Source of the DNA: JAPPHA01 sp963662815
GTDB lineage: Bacteria > Pseudomonadota > Alphaproteobacteria > Rhodobacterales > Rhodobacteraceae
Assembly: GCA_963662815.2 (NCBI GenBank)
Contig: CAXXWA010000040.1
Location: 62,001 to 126,000, forward strand
Direction of reading: 5' to 3'
Length of the DNA: 64,000 nt
Shown here one piece after another: positions 9,219 to 17,359 of the stretch (position 1 is its first letter; every line of letters starts with the position of its first letter). A model generated the notes under the pieces. That model had not been told where the DNA came from and did no database searches. It saw only the letters and a program-made list of their open reading frames with translations. A program made the translations under genes and the position numbers.

Positions 9219-9777
9219 TTTCCAATACTCCGCAAAGGGTTTCCGGGAAGGCGCGCCGCCCGACGCACGATTACGTCATGCGCCGCAGGGTTCCCGGCGT
9301 CAAGCGAATCGCTTGGTCAAGGCACTGACATCGTCTCCGGATGCAACAATGCAGGAGGCAACCTGGAAGCACTCCATTCCGGCTTGCGAAGCCGAAACCG
9401 AACCGCTGACGAATCGGAGATCACGACCTGCGGCCTCCCGCCGACACATTCAGATCACCACGCAAGCTGATGTTATCCGGCCCTGTCGCGGCAGCGGGAA
9501 GCCGATTGAGGTCGAATGGCGCCCACAACGAGTTGTTCCCGCCGGTCATGATTCTTCGCCGCAGCCGCGTTTTGTCCGACTCCACGAGGGTGCTTAACAT
9601 TTGTGACTGCTTCGCTATCTTCAGCCGCAGAATCGTTCCGAACCATGGGCGTTTCGCCGACGAAGGTCTCCGGCAAGGGCGCATCCTTGCCGTCGGGGCC
9701 AGGCTGCGTCGAACCGCTGCGGTCCGTCGGCAAATTTGCCGGCTGGCATGCGAGAACGCTGACCGGAAGGATCGTCA
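9219..9777. other. Divergent intergenic region between SDR and Rieske oxygenase genes
   Basis: This 559-bp stretch separates two divergent transcripts and must hold both promoters. Short open frames exist on both strands, but none has a recognisable domain, a good ribosome site or sensible composition. I see no convincing operator palindrome or riboswitch. Confidence 0.5.
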
Positions 9778-10926
9778 ATGAACAGTTTGCCGTCGAAACA
9801 GGAATTCGAAGCGATCGGAACCGGGCATTCGGCTGATCCGGGCCGGTCCATGTCGCTCAGGGCCGAAGCATATACCGATGCTTCGTGGTACGCGGCTGAC
9901 CAAGCCTGCATCGTCGCCAGAACATGGCAGTGGGTCTGCCACGTCGAAAAGCTTCGCGAACGCGGCGCCTTCGTCACAGTCGATGTTGCCGGCCGGCCGG
10001 TCGCGGTCGTGCGCGGCGGGGACGGCGCACTGCGGGCATTCTACAACGTCTGCAAGCACCGTGCGCACGAGTTGCTGCGGGGAGACGGTCGGACAAAGCG
10101 CATCATGTGCCCCTATCATGCATGGACTTATCGGCTGGATGGCAGACTCGTCCGTGCTCCGGAGGCGGAGCACCTGATTGACTTCGATCCCGATGACATC
10201 TGCCTCGAACAAGTCCGGGTCGAGGAGTTCGCCGGGTTCGTGTTCGTCAATCTCGATGCCGACGCGATCTCCCTTGGAGAGGCGACCGGCAACCTGGAAA
10301 CCGAGATCCGGCACTGGGCGCCGGACATAGAGGATTTGACGTTTTCACGCAGGCTGACCTACGACATCCGGTCGAACTGGAAAAACGTCGTCGACAACTT
10401 CCTCGAGTGCTACCATTGTCCGACGGCGCACAAGGATTTCTGCGACCTCGTCGATATGGACACGTACAAGGTCACGACCCACGGGATCTATTCCAGCCAT
10501 ATGGCGGATGCCGGAAAGAACGCGAACTCGGCCTATGACGTGTCGAACGCGAAGGTCACCACTCACGCCGTCTGGTGGCTCTGGCCCACCACCTGCCTGA
10601 TGCGGTATCCGGGACGGTCGTCGATGATCGTGCTCAACATCGTCCCGGCGGGTCCTGACCGGACGCTCGAGACCTACGATTTCTTTCTGGAAACCCCGGA
10701 ACCCGATTCCATGGAGATCGATGCCATGCGCTATCTCGACGAGGTGCTGCAGGTCGAAGACATCCGGCTCGTCGAGAGCGTTCAAAGGGGCATGGCGACG
10801 CCGGCGTTCACGCAGGGTCGAATCGTCAACGACCCCACCGGTTCGGGCAGGTCGGAGCACGCCGTACATCACTTCCACGGACTCGTGCTTGAAGCGTACG
10901 CAAGCGCGAATGGGGTTGGCGCATGA
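9778..10926 (+). CDS. Rieske non-heme iron oxygenase, alpha subunit
   Basis: A 382-aa ring-hydroxylating or N-demethylating type oxygenase subunit. The Rieske 2Fe-2S ligands are CKHRAH (residues ~92-97) and CPYHAW (~111-116). The mononuclear iron site is in NFLECYHCPTAH (~205-216), with the bridging acidic residue and two histidines in the expected spacing. The domain order and the ECYHC motif are closest to choline monooxygenase/GbcA-like enzymes that act on quaternary amines. No reductase gene lies nearby, so electrons must come from elsewhere. The following SDR overlaps by 4 nt (ATGA), indicating coupled translation. The specific substrate is inferred only weakly. Confidence 0.9.
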   Translation: MNSLPSKQEFEAIGTGHSADPGRSMSLRAEAYTDASWYAADQACIVARTWQWVCHVEKLRERGAFVTVDVAGRPVAVVRGGDGALRAFYNVCKHRAHELLRGDGRTKRIMCPYHAWTYRLDGRLVRAPEAEHLIDFDPDDICLEQVRVEEFAGFVFVNLDADAISLGEATGNLETEIRHWAPDIEDLTFSRRLTYDIRSNWKNVVDNFLECYHCPTAHKDFCDLVDMDTYKVTTHGIYSSHMADAGKNANSAYDVSNAKVTTHAVWWLWPTTCLMRYPGRSSMIVLNIVPAGPDRTLETYDFFLETPEPDSMEIDAMRYLDEVLQVEDIRLVESVQRGMATPAFTQGRIVNDPTGSGRSEHAVHHFHGLVLEAYASANGVGA

Positions 10927-11711
10927 TTCTCGCGGGCAAGGTCGCGCTCGTTACCGGCGGCCGCGGCGGAATCGGGCGTTCGATCTGCGCCCGTTTCGGG
11001 CGGGAGGGAGCCGTCGTCTACGCCGCTGACCTCGACGAGCACGGTTCAATGTCCGGCGCGGGAGCCGGTACGTTCGTACGCATGGACGTGACCGATGAAG
11101 ACTCCGTCCTCGAAGCGATGGAAACGGTCGGCCGCAATAACGGCAGGCTCGACATCCTGGTAAATGCGGCTGGAATCGAGATCGAGAAAACCATCGACGA
11201 TACGACGCTGGAAGAATGGAACCGGTCATTCGCGGTCAACGTGACCGGCACCTTCCTGGCGTCGAAACATGCTCTCCCGCTGATGCGGAAGGCGGTGTCC
11301 GGCGGAAGCGGAGCCGCAATAGTGAACTTCGGTTCATACGACGGCTTCATCGCGGACCCGAAGCTCGCCGCGTATTGCGCGACGAAGGGTGCGGTCCACG
11401 CGCTCACGCGCGCCATGGCGTGCGATCATGGACCGGAGGGAATTCGCGTGAATGCCGTATGCCCCGGATATATCGATACGCCGATGCTCGGCAGCTTTTT
11501 CTCGGGCGGAGACTCCGGCACGTCCGGCCAGTCTCTCGATCAGATCCAGGATGCCGTCCGCGATGTCCACCCGCTGCGAACCTGGGGGAAGCCGGATGAT
11601 GTCGCGAACCTGGTAAACTGGCTGGCTTCAGACGAGGCGCGTTATGCGTCGGGCCAGCTTTGGGTTCTCGACGGCGGGCTTACGGCCCAGGTCCAGCAGA
11701 TGAGGCATTGA
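10923..11711 (+). CDS. SDR-family oxidoreductase
   Basis: A 262-aa classical short-chain dehydrogenase. Visible are TGGRGGIGRSI (cofactor glycines), NAAGIEIEKTIDD, NFGSYDG with the catalytic serine, YCATKGAVHALTRAMA with tyrosine and lysine, and the PG motif VCPGYIDTPM. It starts within the Rieske oxygenase stop (ATGA), so it probably oxidises or reduces the product of that enzyme. It resembles the SDR encoded 335 bp downstream (shared IEKT/VEKT segment after NAAG/NNAG and similar C-terminus). The two are likely duplicates acting in one pathway. Confidence 0.9.
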   Translation: MILAGKVALVTGGRGGIGRSICARFGREGAVVYAADLDEHGSMSGAGAGTFVRMDVTDEDSVLEAMETVGRNNGRLDILVNAAGIEIEKTIDDTTLEEWNRSFAVNVTGTFLASKHALPLMRKAVSGGSGAAIVNFGSYDGFIADPKLAAYCATKGAVHALTRAMACDHGPEGIRVNAVCPGYIDTPMLGSFFSGGDSGTSGQSLDQIQDAVRDVHPLRTWGKPDDVANLVNWLASDEARYASGQLWVLDGGLTAQVQQMRH

Positions 11712-12046
11712 AGTCCGGTCAAGCCAGCAAAGGCGCAATGCACGACAAGTCAGCGGGTTCAATCTTGTTCAGTTCGGTATCGCAGACAGGAAGCGGTCTC
11801 GGGAGAAGTCTTGCGCTCAGCGGCTCCGCATCCCGAATCCGGGTCGTCGCCCCCCTTCCGGCGCCCTGTGCGACCGTGACCGGACATGGTTGCCCACAGC
11901 CGGCTTTCGCCGTCAAGGAGTGCAAACAACGGACCCCGGGGGTTCGCGCGCGCATCGAATCCGCGCCGGCCCCCCAGAACTCGAAGACGATCCGTACAAG
12001 AGGATTCCGAGCTCTTGCGTCACGTCCCGGCAAAAGGTGAAAATGC
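11712..12046. other. Intergenic gap between two SDR genes
   Basis: This stretch of 335 bp separates the two paralogous SDR genes. Open frames of about 120-180 codons cross it on both strands, but they match no family I recognise. A purine-rich run (GGCAAAAGGTGAAA) precedes the next start and may serve as its ribosome site. No clear terminator hairpin or promoter was identified. Confidence 0.4.
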
Positions 12047-12793
12047 ATGGATAGATCAGTCGCCATCGTCACGGGAGGAAGCCGCGGCATCGGCCGCGCG
12101 ATCGTGAGTCGCCTCCAGGCTGACGGATGGCAGGTTGCAACCTGCGGCCTCGGCGAACCGCCGGCAGACCTGCAGGCGGAGCTTTGGGAAGTCGCTGATG
12201 TGTCGCGGCCAGAGGACGCGGCGCGCCTTTTTGACCAAACCGTCGGTTCGCTCGGACCCGTAAGTCTCCTGGTCAACAACGCTGGCGTTCAGGTCGAAAA
12301 AACCTTGGCGGAAAGCACTGACGGTGACTGGGACCGCGTCGTCGGCACGAACTGCCGAGGAGTTTTCAACATGTGCCGGCAAGCGCTTCCGGGAATGTCG
12401 CGGGACGGCGGATGCATTGTCAATCTGGGTTCGATATCAGGAATGGTGGCAGATCCGTCCATGGCTCTTTACAACGCCTCGAAGGCCTTCGTGCATGGCC
12501 TGACGAGATCGATCGCGGTCGACCACGGGCCGCGCGTTCGCTGCAACGCTGTCTGCCCAGGATGGATCATGACCGAATTGGCCGACGACGCCTTCGCCCT
12601 TGCAAGTGATCCCGGATCTGCAAAGGCCGACGCCGTCGCCCGGCATCCGGTTGGCCGATTGGGCAATCCCGACGATGTCGCCGAAATGGTTGCCTGGCTC
12701 GCATCGGAGCGATCATCCTACGTCAGCGGACAGATGCTTACCGTGGACGGGGGCATGACCGCTGCCTCTCCCGTCCATCCCGGGCTGTTCTGA
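12047..12793 (+). CDS. SDR-family oxidoreductase
   Basis: A 248-aa short-chain dehydrogenase. Cofactor motif TGGSRGIGRAI, NNAGVQVEKTLAES, catalytic serine in NLGSISG, YNASKAFVHGLTRSIA with the tyrosine-lysine pair, and C-terminal QMLTVDGG are all present. It is a near neighbour in sequence of the SDR that overlaps the Rieske oxygenase gene. Together with that gene and the oxygenase it forms a plausible catabolic cluster. Start ATG 12047 immediately precedes the Rossmann strand (MDRSVAIVTGG), as usual for the family. Confidence 0.9.
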   Translation: MDRSVAIVTGGSRGIGRAIVSRLQADGWQVATCGLGEPPADLQAELWEVADVSRPEDAARLFDQTVGSLGPVSLLVNNAGVQVEKTLAESTDGDWDRVVGTNCRGVFNMCRQALPGMSRDGGCIVNLGSISGMVADPSMALYNASKAFVHGLTRSIAVDHGPRVRCNAVCPGWIMTELADDAFALASDPGSAKADAVARHPVGRLGNPDDVAEMVAWLASERSSYVSGQMLTVDGGMTAASPVHPGLF

Positions 12794-12805
12794 CGGCCGG
12801 GCGGC

Positions 12806-13483
12806 ATGTCTGCGCGGGCAATGCATATCCGATCCGGAAGACGTCGCATGGCCGACCAAATTGCGGCAACGCATGCAAGGCAGACCAATTCACAACCCAG
12901 GCACCGTATCATTTCGAGGGCCGGACGAGAGCCGGGGACCGGCGCGCAACTGGCCGAGAAAGGCGAGGCGCGCGACGAATGCGTCCTGCCGGTTTGGCCC
13001 TTGGCCATTGTCGGGGCATTCGCCCTGCTTCTCTCGTCCTGCATCAACTTGACGGACTTGACCTGGCAGAAAATCGATCCTGTAGAGTTTTCCGAGGAAC
13101 TTCCGCGAGATCCGGAACCGGAATTCCGGCTCGAAGAACGCGAAGTTGAAGTTCCCGAGGCATTTCACCGAATTGGCATGGCTGTCTGGGACGGTTCAGA
13201 CTTGTCGGACGGGATCTGGGTGGCGCACCCGGCAGCCGTGCAGCCCGAAAGGGTATCGATACGAAACATCAGCAACGGTCGGTCGGTTGTCGGAGACCTT
13301 TACGGGCGAGACGCCGACAGCTTCGAAAAGGAACCGGACGGAGCAACGCACATGCTGCTCTCGGCCGCTGCAGCGCGGGTGCTTGGAGTTGCGCCAAACA
13401 TGCCGAGCCGGGTGGAAGTGACGGTCATTCGGCGCGAAATCGTCAATGTGCCGATGCCTGAACCGGGAGGGCCGAGTTTGTGA
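12806..13483 (+). CDS. Putative lipoprotein of unknown function
   Basis: The reading frame gives up to 225 aa. A hydrophobic run followed by a lipobox (FALLLSSC) sits near residue 75 of the longest frame, which is far too internal for a signal peptide. The true start is therefore probably downstream of 12806, but no good internal ATG/GTG with a ribosome site is visible. The mature part has an acidic linker (DPEPEFRLEEREVEVPE). It then has a compact beta-rich domain with IWVAHPAAVQPERVSIRN, GRSVVGDLYGRD and LSAAAARVLGV, a pattern seen in uncharacterised alphaproteobacterial lipoproteins. It lies just upstream of the IS630 relic and ISAs1 copy 1. Function unknown. Confidence 0.55.
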   Translation: MSARAMHIRSGRRRMADQIAATHARQTNSQPRHRIISRAGREPGTGAQLAEKGEARDECVLPVWPLAIVGAFALLLSSCINLTDLTWQKIDPVEFSEELPRDPEPEFRLEEREVEVPEAFHRIGMAVWDGSDLSDGIWVAHPAAVQPERVSIRNISNGRSVVGDLYGRDADSFEKEPDGATHMLLSAAAARVLGVAPNMPSRVEVTVIRREIVNVPMPEPGGPSL

Positions 13484-13624
13484 TCGATCCTGACCAGACG
13501 CATTTGGCCGGAAATTTGTCAATGCGTGTGTCCGGCTCCGGAAGCGACTTCGCCGGGGCAATTTTCGTCGAACCTGATCGGAGCTCGTTGCAAACGGGAC
13601 TGAGCACCGGACACGTCCGGGATT

Positions 13625-13634
13625 GAACCCAGTG
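13625..13634. repeat. 10-bp target-site duplication, left of ISAs1 copy 1
   Basis: The sequence GAACCCAGTG here is repeated exactly at 15784-15793 on the other side of the element, the 8-10 bp duplication expected for ISAs1-family transposition. Confidence 0.93.
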
Positions 13635-13834
13635 CAGGACTTTCCCACGCTGTTGGCGATTTTCCGATTTGCCGCCGAACGGGGGGCGGACCGGGGCGTT
13701 CCGGCCGGATTCCGGGTTTGCGGAGCCGTCCGCGCGCCGTCGCGGGCGCCGGTTCCGGTCCCTTGGTGATTCGTTTTCGGGGCTTGGCGGCCTGCCGGCG
13801 GCGTCCGGGAGCCGGCCCGGACGCGGCCCGGCTC

Positions 13835-14965
13835 TCAGGGCCGGGTCAGGGCGGCGATGGCCTCGCTGCGGTTCAGCTGCAGGCGTCGCCGGGTCTCGGC
13901 GAGGCTCTCCGCCTCGCGGCGGCTGGCGAAGACCACCGCGAGCGCGATGCTGTTCAGGCTGGCCCGGTTCGCCGGGCCGTTGCCGGTGCGGGTCAGGCAG
14001 GCGTCCTCGCCGAAGACGCAGTCCCTCTGGCGGTGGTTCAGGTTCTCCACACTCCAGTGTCCGCGATTCAGCTTCAGCAGCTCCTCCGGCGACGCGGCTT
14101 CGGCATCCAGCGAGGTGATGACATACGCGATCTCGGTGCAGTCGTTTCCCCCATCGTCGCCGTCCTTCTTCAGCGGCTCCCGGTAGCGGGTGATCCGGGC
14201 GATCTGGCTGACGCCGGGGTAGTTGATCAGGCGCTTGAGCGGCGTCAGGACGCTGATGGAGCGCTGCTCCAGGCGGCCGTGAACCTTTTCGAGATCCTCC
14301 GCGAAGCGGCCGGTGGCGTCCCTCTCCCAGTCGATGCCGTCGAGGATGCCGAAGGTCTCCGGCGCGTTGCCCTTGACCGAGAAGACATAGTCGGCTCCGC
14401 AGCGCCCGGTGACCATCTTCGCGGTCTTGCGCGTCGTGTGCAGCGCGTCGAGGGTGATGACCTTGCCGCGGACGTCGCTGCGCTCCAGGAGGTCGTGCGT
14501 GGCCGCCAGCTCGCCCCCGTCGTCGCCGAAGTTCAGGAGCGCGAAGGGCGCGCCGGTCGCGTGGTCGACGAGGGCCACGGTCTCGTGATGGCCGTCGCCG
14601 TTGCGGTTGGCGCCGCGGATGCGCTTGCCGTCGGCGGCGAGCGCCCGGGCGAGGGGAAGCCGGGGCCGGGACCAGCGGCCGACCACGTCCTCCAGCGCCT
14701 CGGGGTCGACCGACTGCACGACCCTGTGGATCGTGGACTTCGAGACCGGCTCGCGAAGCCCCGTCTTCGGGTTCCGCCAGGCGCCGACGGCCTCCAGCTC
14801 CTCCTGCGACAGCGAGCGCGCGAACTGCGCGGCGGCCAGGCAGCCCTTCATGTTCGCGAGCTCGGCGAGCACGTGCACGGCGAGCACGCAGGCCACCGCG
14901 TGCTTCCTGCCCTGCGCCCGGCGGAAGTCGGGCACCGCCGCCAGCTCCGCGTGCAGCGAGCGCAT
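13835..14965 (-). CDS. ISAs1-family DDE transposase
   Basis: The 376-aa transposase of the element, counted from ATG 14965 (MRSLHAEL). The N-terminal DDE_Tnp_1-associated region includes VPDFRRAQGRKHAV and VSKSTIHRVVQSVDPEALE. The catalytic core begins at ALAADGKRIRGA (first aspartate) and continues with VITLDALHTTRKTA (second aspartate) and NRGHWSVENLNHRQRD (glutamate region), the ISAs1/H-repeat layout. The same frame remains open upstream through a proline-rich segment (LSSPQPLPPDVAPPSGPG) that is conserved in copy 2. The transposase may therefore also be made as a C-terminal extension of the DruA protein by -1 frameshifting. Confidence 0.92.
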   Translation of the reverse strand: MRSLHAELAAVPDFRRAQGRKHAVACVLAVHVLAELANMKGCLAAAQFARSLSQEELEAVGAWRNPKTGLREPVSKSTIHRVVQSVDPEALEDVVGRWSRPRLPLARALAADGKRIRGANRNGDGHHETVALVDHATGAPFALLNFGDDGGELAATHDLLERSDVRGKVITLDALHTTRKTAKMVTGRCGADYVFSVKGNAPETFGILDGIDWERDATGRFAEDLEKVHGRLEQRSISVLTPLKRLINYPGVSQIARITRYREPLKKDGDDGGNDCTEIAYVITSLDAEAASPEELLKLNRGHWSVENLNHRQRDCVFGEDACLTRTGNGPANRASLNSIALAVVFASRREAESLAETRRRLQLNRSEAIAALTRP

Positions 14966-15654
14966 TGTCCCGGGGTCCCGCGGCGCCAGACCGGGACCGG
15001 AGGGCGGCGCCACGTCCGGCGGCAGCGGCTGCGGGCTCGAGAGCAGCGCCCGGGCGTCGGGCCCGGCGGCGTCACGAAGATCTCCTTCGGCCTGCCGTGG
15101 GGGTCGGTGTAGCGACCGTTGGCGCGGGCGAACCCCTTCGTCCGGCCCAGGCACTCCCAGCCCGCCGCCCTGTACATGGTGCCGGAAAACCTGGCCGGGT
15201 CGCAGAACGTCTCCGCCAGGAGCACCCGGTGCCCGTGCGCCGCCAGCCAGTCGTCGGCGAGCCGGCGGGTCATCCCCGCAAGGAAGAAGGAGGCGAGGTT
15301 CGGGAACGCGCCGGGCTCGGACAGGATCAGGAACCGGGTGTTGTTCGCCACCATCTCCAGCCGCCGGAACTGCTGCTCCGGTCTCCAGCCGCACCACCTG
15401 TCGCGCGGAGCGCACTTGAAGGCGCCGTTCTGCCACGCCGCCAGGCCCAGCCACCGGTCCCCGAAGCTTGCCACGTAGCGCAGGCCGCGGGCCGCCAGCC
15501 GCTGGAAGCCGAGATGGCGGCGCTCGTCCATCAGCGAGTCCCAGAGCGGGCGCTCCTGCGGCCTGGCCAGCCGGATCTCGACGTCCGACAGGGAAAACCC
15601 CGCCGGCATCCCGCGAAACGGGGCATGGAACTCGAGGCGCTTGCGAATCGACAT
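14848..15654 (-). CDS. DruA-like protein (DUF4338) encoded within the ISAs1 element
   Basis: The frame from ATG 15654 (MSIRKRLEFHAPF) encodes a DUF4338/DruA domain over its first ~195 residues: DERRHLGFQRLAARGLRYV, FGDRWLGLAAW, FKCAPRDRWCGW, NNTRFLILSEPG, ASFFLAGMTRRLADDW, LLAETFCDPARFSGTMYRAA and GRPKEIFVTP. After that the zero frame becomes arginine-rich noise until 14848, so the functional protein probably ends or shifts near 15058. A G GGC CCG heptamer (15064-15058) has the X XXY YYZ pattern of a -1 slippage site; slipping there would yield a ~606-aa DruA-transposase fusion. DruA is known from the Druantia phage-defence locus, but no other Druantia gene is here. Confidence 0.82.
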   Translation of the reverse strand: MSIRKRLEFHAPFRGMPAGFSLSDVEIRLARPQERPLWDSLMDERRHLGFQRLAARGLRYVASFGDRWLGLAAWQNGAFKCAPRDRWCGWRPEQQFRRLEMVANNTRFLILSEPGAFPNLASFFLAGMTRRLADDWLAAHGHRVLLAETFCDPARFSGTMYRAAGWECLGRTKGFARANGRYTDPHGRPKEIFVTPPGPTPGRCSRARSRCRRTWRRPPVPVWRRGTPGQCARCTRSWRRCPTSAGRRAGSTRWPACSPCTCSPSSRT

Positions 15655-15783
15655 GGCCGGAGCATCGCACGTCCGGGACGGGAACGCCAGCGGAAAATTC
15701 CGGCTCCGCGGTCGCGCGCGCATGCAACGCAGACAAGCCCGGTGTCAAGGAAAACCAGCCGAAATCAGCGTGGGATGCCCCTG

Positions 15784-15793
15784 GAACCCAGTG
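15784..15793. repeat. 10-bp target-site duplication, right of ISAs1 copy 1
   Basis: Exact repeat of the 10 bases at 13625-13634, immediately outside the right end of the element. Confidence 0.93.
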
Positions 15794-16003
15794 GAGACCG
15801 TGTTTCAATTCCCAAAGGCCGGCCATTTTGCGAACCAAGCCTTTGCCACTGCCGCGGATGTCAAGGACAAAGTCAGGACGGTTTGGGAGGCATTCGCGTA
15901 CACGCCGGATCGAATCGCCTCCTTCGGAAGCCGAGTGTGGGCAAGACTCATCGACGACAAGCCAACCGAAACGTCAGCTCAGCTCGGCAACGCCGATGCG
16001 TGA
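15784..16003 (+). pseudogene. IS630-family transposase C-terminal relic
   Basis: Downstream of the ISAs1 element the plus strand reads NPVETVFQFPKAGHFANQ and then DVKDKVRTVWEAFAYTPD and RIASFGSRVWA. This matches the C-terminal end of IS630-family transposases, where an NPVE motif carries the last catalytic glutamate and a C-terminal RI.S...R.WA motif follows. Left of the ISAs1 element the bases ending at 13634 read PGLNPV in the same frame, so the ISAs1 copy landed inside the NPVE codons. The rest of the IS630 gene upstream of that point is too degraded to follow (a stop lies 26 codons back). Confidence 0.6.
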
Positions 16004-16125
16004 AAACCATTGTGAATTGGCATGATACGGCAGGCCTAGCCAGGCTGATGGGCTGATCCATGGCACTTGTCGCACTCACGGGCCAAGGGTTCGTGCAGGC
16101 GCGTCGCGATAATTACTTGCATGTC

Positions 16126-16151
16126 GCATTTAATTGCACTATGCATTTAAT
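16126..16151. promoter_or_regulatory. Tandem GCATTTAAT repeats upstream of the fructose operon
   Basis: GCATTTAAT occurs at 16126-16134 and again at 16143-16151, 17 bp apart, about 55-80 bp before the binding-protein start. The AT-rich repeats stand out from the GC-rich surroundings. They could be an operator for the ROK regulator encoded in the operon or part of its promoter. This is an inference from position and repetition only. Confidence 0.4.
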
Positions 16152-16205
16152 GGGGATTCGCCTCCCCTGCAATTTACACGACTACAACTCTTCAAGGAGG
16201 AGACC

Positions 16206-17282
16206 ATGACCTACAAGATGCTCAAGCCCTTGCTTGTGACGGCAGCCATGCTGCCGCTCGCAGGTGCGGCAGCGGCTGACAGCCACGCTCGGACCGATCT
16301 TGTGATCGCCGATCTTGGTCAGCCGGAAACAAACCCTTGGGTGATCAACCGCCATCGCTTTGAACGCTGCGTAGCCGATGCGCTCGGTGTCGAGTTGAAG
16401 GAGTTCGACGATCAAAACTCTGAAGAACAGCACGCGGCACAAGCTGAATCCATCATCGCAAGCGGTCCGGACGGACTGATCTTCAATCCGCTGACCTCGC
16501 CCGCCGGCATCCAAGTCGCCCGGCTTCTGGAGGAGAATGACATTCCCGGCGTCGCAGTCGGTCGCCTGGTCGTGTCGAGCTACGACGATGACTACGAGGG
16601 CGAAGATTTCATCGCGCAGGTGACCCAGAATAACGACACGTGGGGCCAGGCAATCGGCAAGACCACTGCGGAGCTTGGACACAAGAAGGTCGCCATGATC
16701 TGGAACCAGAAGGGCGTCACCTCTGCTGAGGAGATCTGGGTCGGCGTCCAATCCGAACTCGATGCAGCCGGCATCGAAGTGATTGCCGAAGCCTGGGACC
16801 GTCTCAACCGCGAGAACGGCCAGAAGTATGCAGAGCAGTACATTGCCCGTTTCGCCCCCGGCGAGATTGATGCAATCATCGTGCTGGGCGCGGTTGCAGG
16901 CCTTGGCAGCCAGTTCGCGGTGGACCAAGCTGGTCGTGATGACATCGCCATCATCACCACGGATATCGATGAGCAGGTCGCTCAGTTCATTAAGGACGGC
17001 AAGCTGGACTTCTCGATAGGCGGACACTGGATGGTTGGCGGTTTCGGCCTGATCCAGCTCTACGACTACCTGCACGGCCACCCGATCGAGAATACTCAGC
17101 CGCGCGTCGGTTTGATCCCGGTCACAGCCGAGAACGTGGACGTCTATGCGAGCAGCCTGCTCAGCGGCTGCATTCTGTCACCGGACACGATCCGAAGCCT
17201 GAGCAAGGTGCACAATCCCGACGCCGACCTGCCGGGATTCATAGACGCCTGGCAGGCAAACTGGCAAGACTACGTGCAATAA
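16206..17282 (+). CDS. Sugar ABC transporter periplasmic binding protein (FrcB-like)
   Basis: A 358-aa Peripla_BP_4 (ribose/fructose-type) binding protein. ATG 16206 is preceded by a strong AAGGAGGAGA ribosome site and begins a Sec signal peptide (MTYKMLKPLLVTAAMLPLAG, cleavage near AAAADSHA). The mature protein has the typical lobe-1 opening VIADLGQPETNPWV, then DDQNSEEQHAAQAESIIAS and GPDGLIFNPLT, and lobe-2 elements GHKKVAMIWNQKG and DIAIITTDIDEQV. It heads an operon with sugar hydrolase, aldolase, kinases and ABC components. The gene set closely parallels frcB of the rhizobial fructose transporter. A strong hairpin follows it. Confidence 0.9.
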   Translation: MTYKMLKPLLVTAAMLPLAGAAAADSHARTDLVIADLGQPETNPWVINRHRFERCVADALGVELKEFDDQNSEEQHAAQAESIIASGPDGLIFNPLTSPAGIQVARLLEENDIPGVAVGRLVVSSYDDDYEGEDFIAQVTQNNDTWGQAIGKTTAELGHKKVAMIWNQKGVTSAEEIWVGVQSELDAAGIEVIAEAWDRLNRENGQKYAEQYIARFAPGEIDAIIVLGAVAGLGSQFAVDQAGRDDIAIITTDIDEQVAQFIKDGKLDFSIGGHWMVGGFGLIQLYDYLHGHPIENTQPRVGLIPVTAENVDVYASSLLSGCILSPDTIRSLSKVHNPDADLPGFIDAWQANWQDYVQ

Positions 17283-17302
17283 CCTCCCTTGCACGCGGCT
17301 CG

Positions 17303-17325
17303 CCCCCGGCCCGTCGGGCCGGGGG
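17303..17325 (+). terminator. GC-rich hairpin after the binding-protein gene
   Basis: A perfect 10-bp inverted repeat with a 3-base loop (CCCCCGGCCC-GTC-GGGCCGGGGG) lies 20 bp after the binding-protein stop and 35 bp before the GH32 gene. No U-run follows, so it is more likely an intra-operon hairpin that stabilises or attenuates the transcript than a full terminator. Such a hairpin would raise expression of the binding protein over downstream genes. Confidence 0.7.
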
Positions 17326-17359
17326 CCCAAGACAGCAGTGACCTTATCGAGGACCGCAG

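Larger units (their letters stand above)
13635..15783 (-). mobile_element. ISAs1-family insertion sequence carrying a DruA-domain gene (copy 1, intact)
   Basis: A 2149-bp element. Its ends are imperfect inverted repeats: CAGGACTTTCCCACGCTG at the left and, read from the right, CAGGGGCATCCCACGCTG (14 of 18 identical). Exact 10-bp target duplications flank it. The minus strand encodes first a DruA/DUF4338 protein and then an ISAs1-type DDE transposase in the -1 frame. The same element occurs at 33893-36059 with a different target duplication, so the borders are defined by comparing two independent insertions. Copy 1 has no internal frameshift relative to copy 2 and is probably active. It interrupts an older IS630-family relic. 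Confidence 0.95.

Noticed and set aside
13718..15112. Long plus-strand frame across ISAs1 copy 1 (and its counterpart at 33745-35754)
   Set aside because: Mirror of the minus-strand transposase codons; no independent domain or ribosome site.
13635..15783. A full Druantia defence system
   Set aside because: Only a DruA-like domain is present and it lies within the ends of an insertion sequence; none of the other Druantia genes is nearby.
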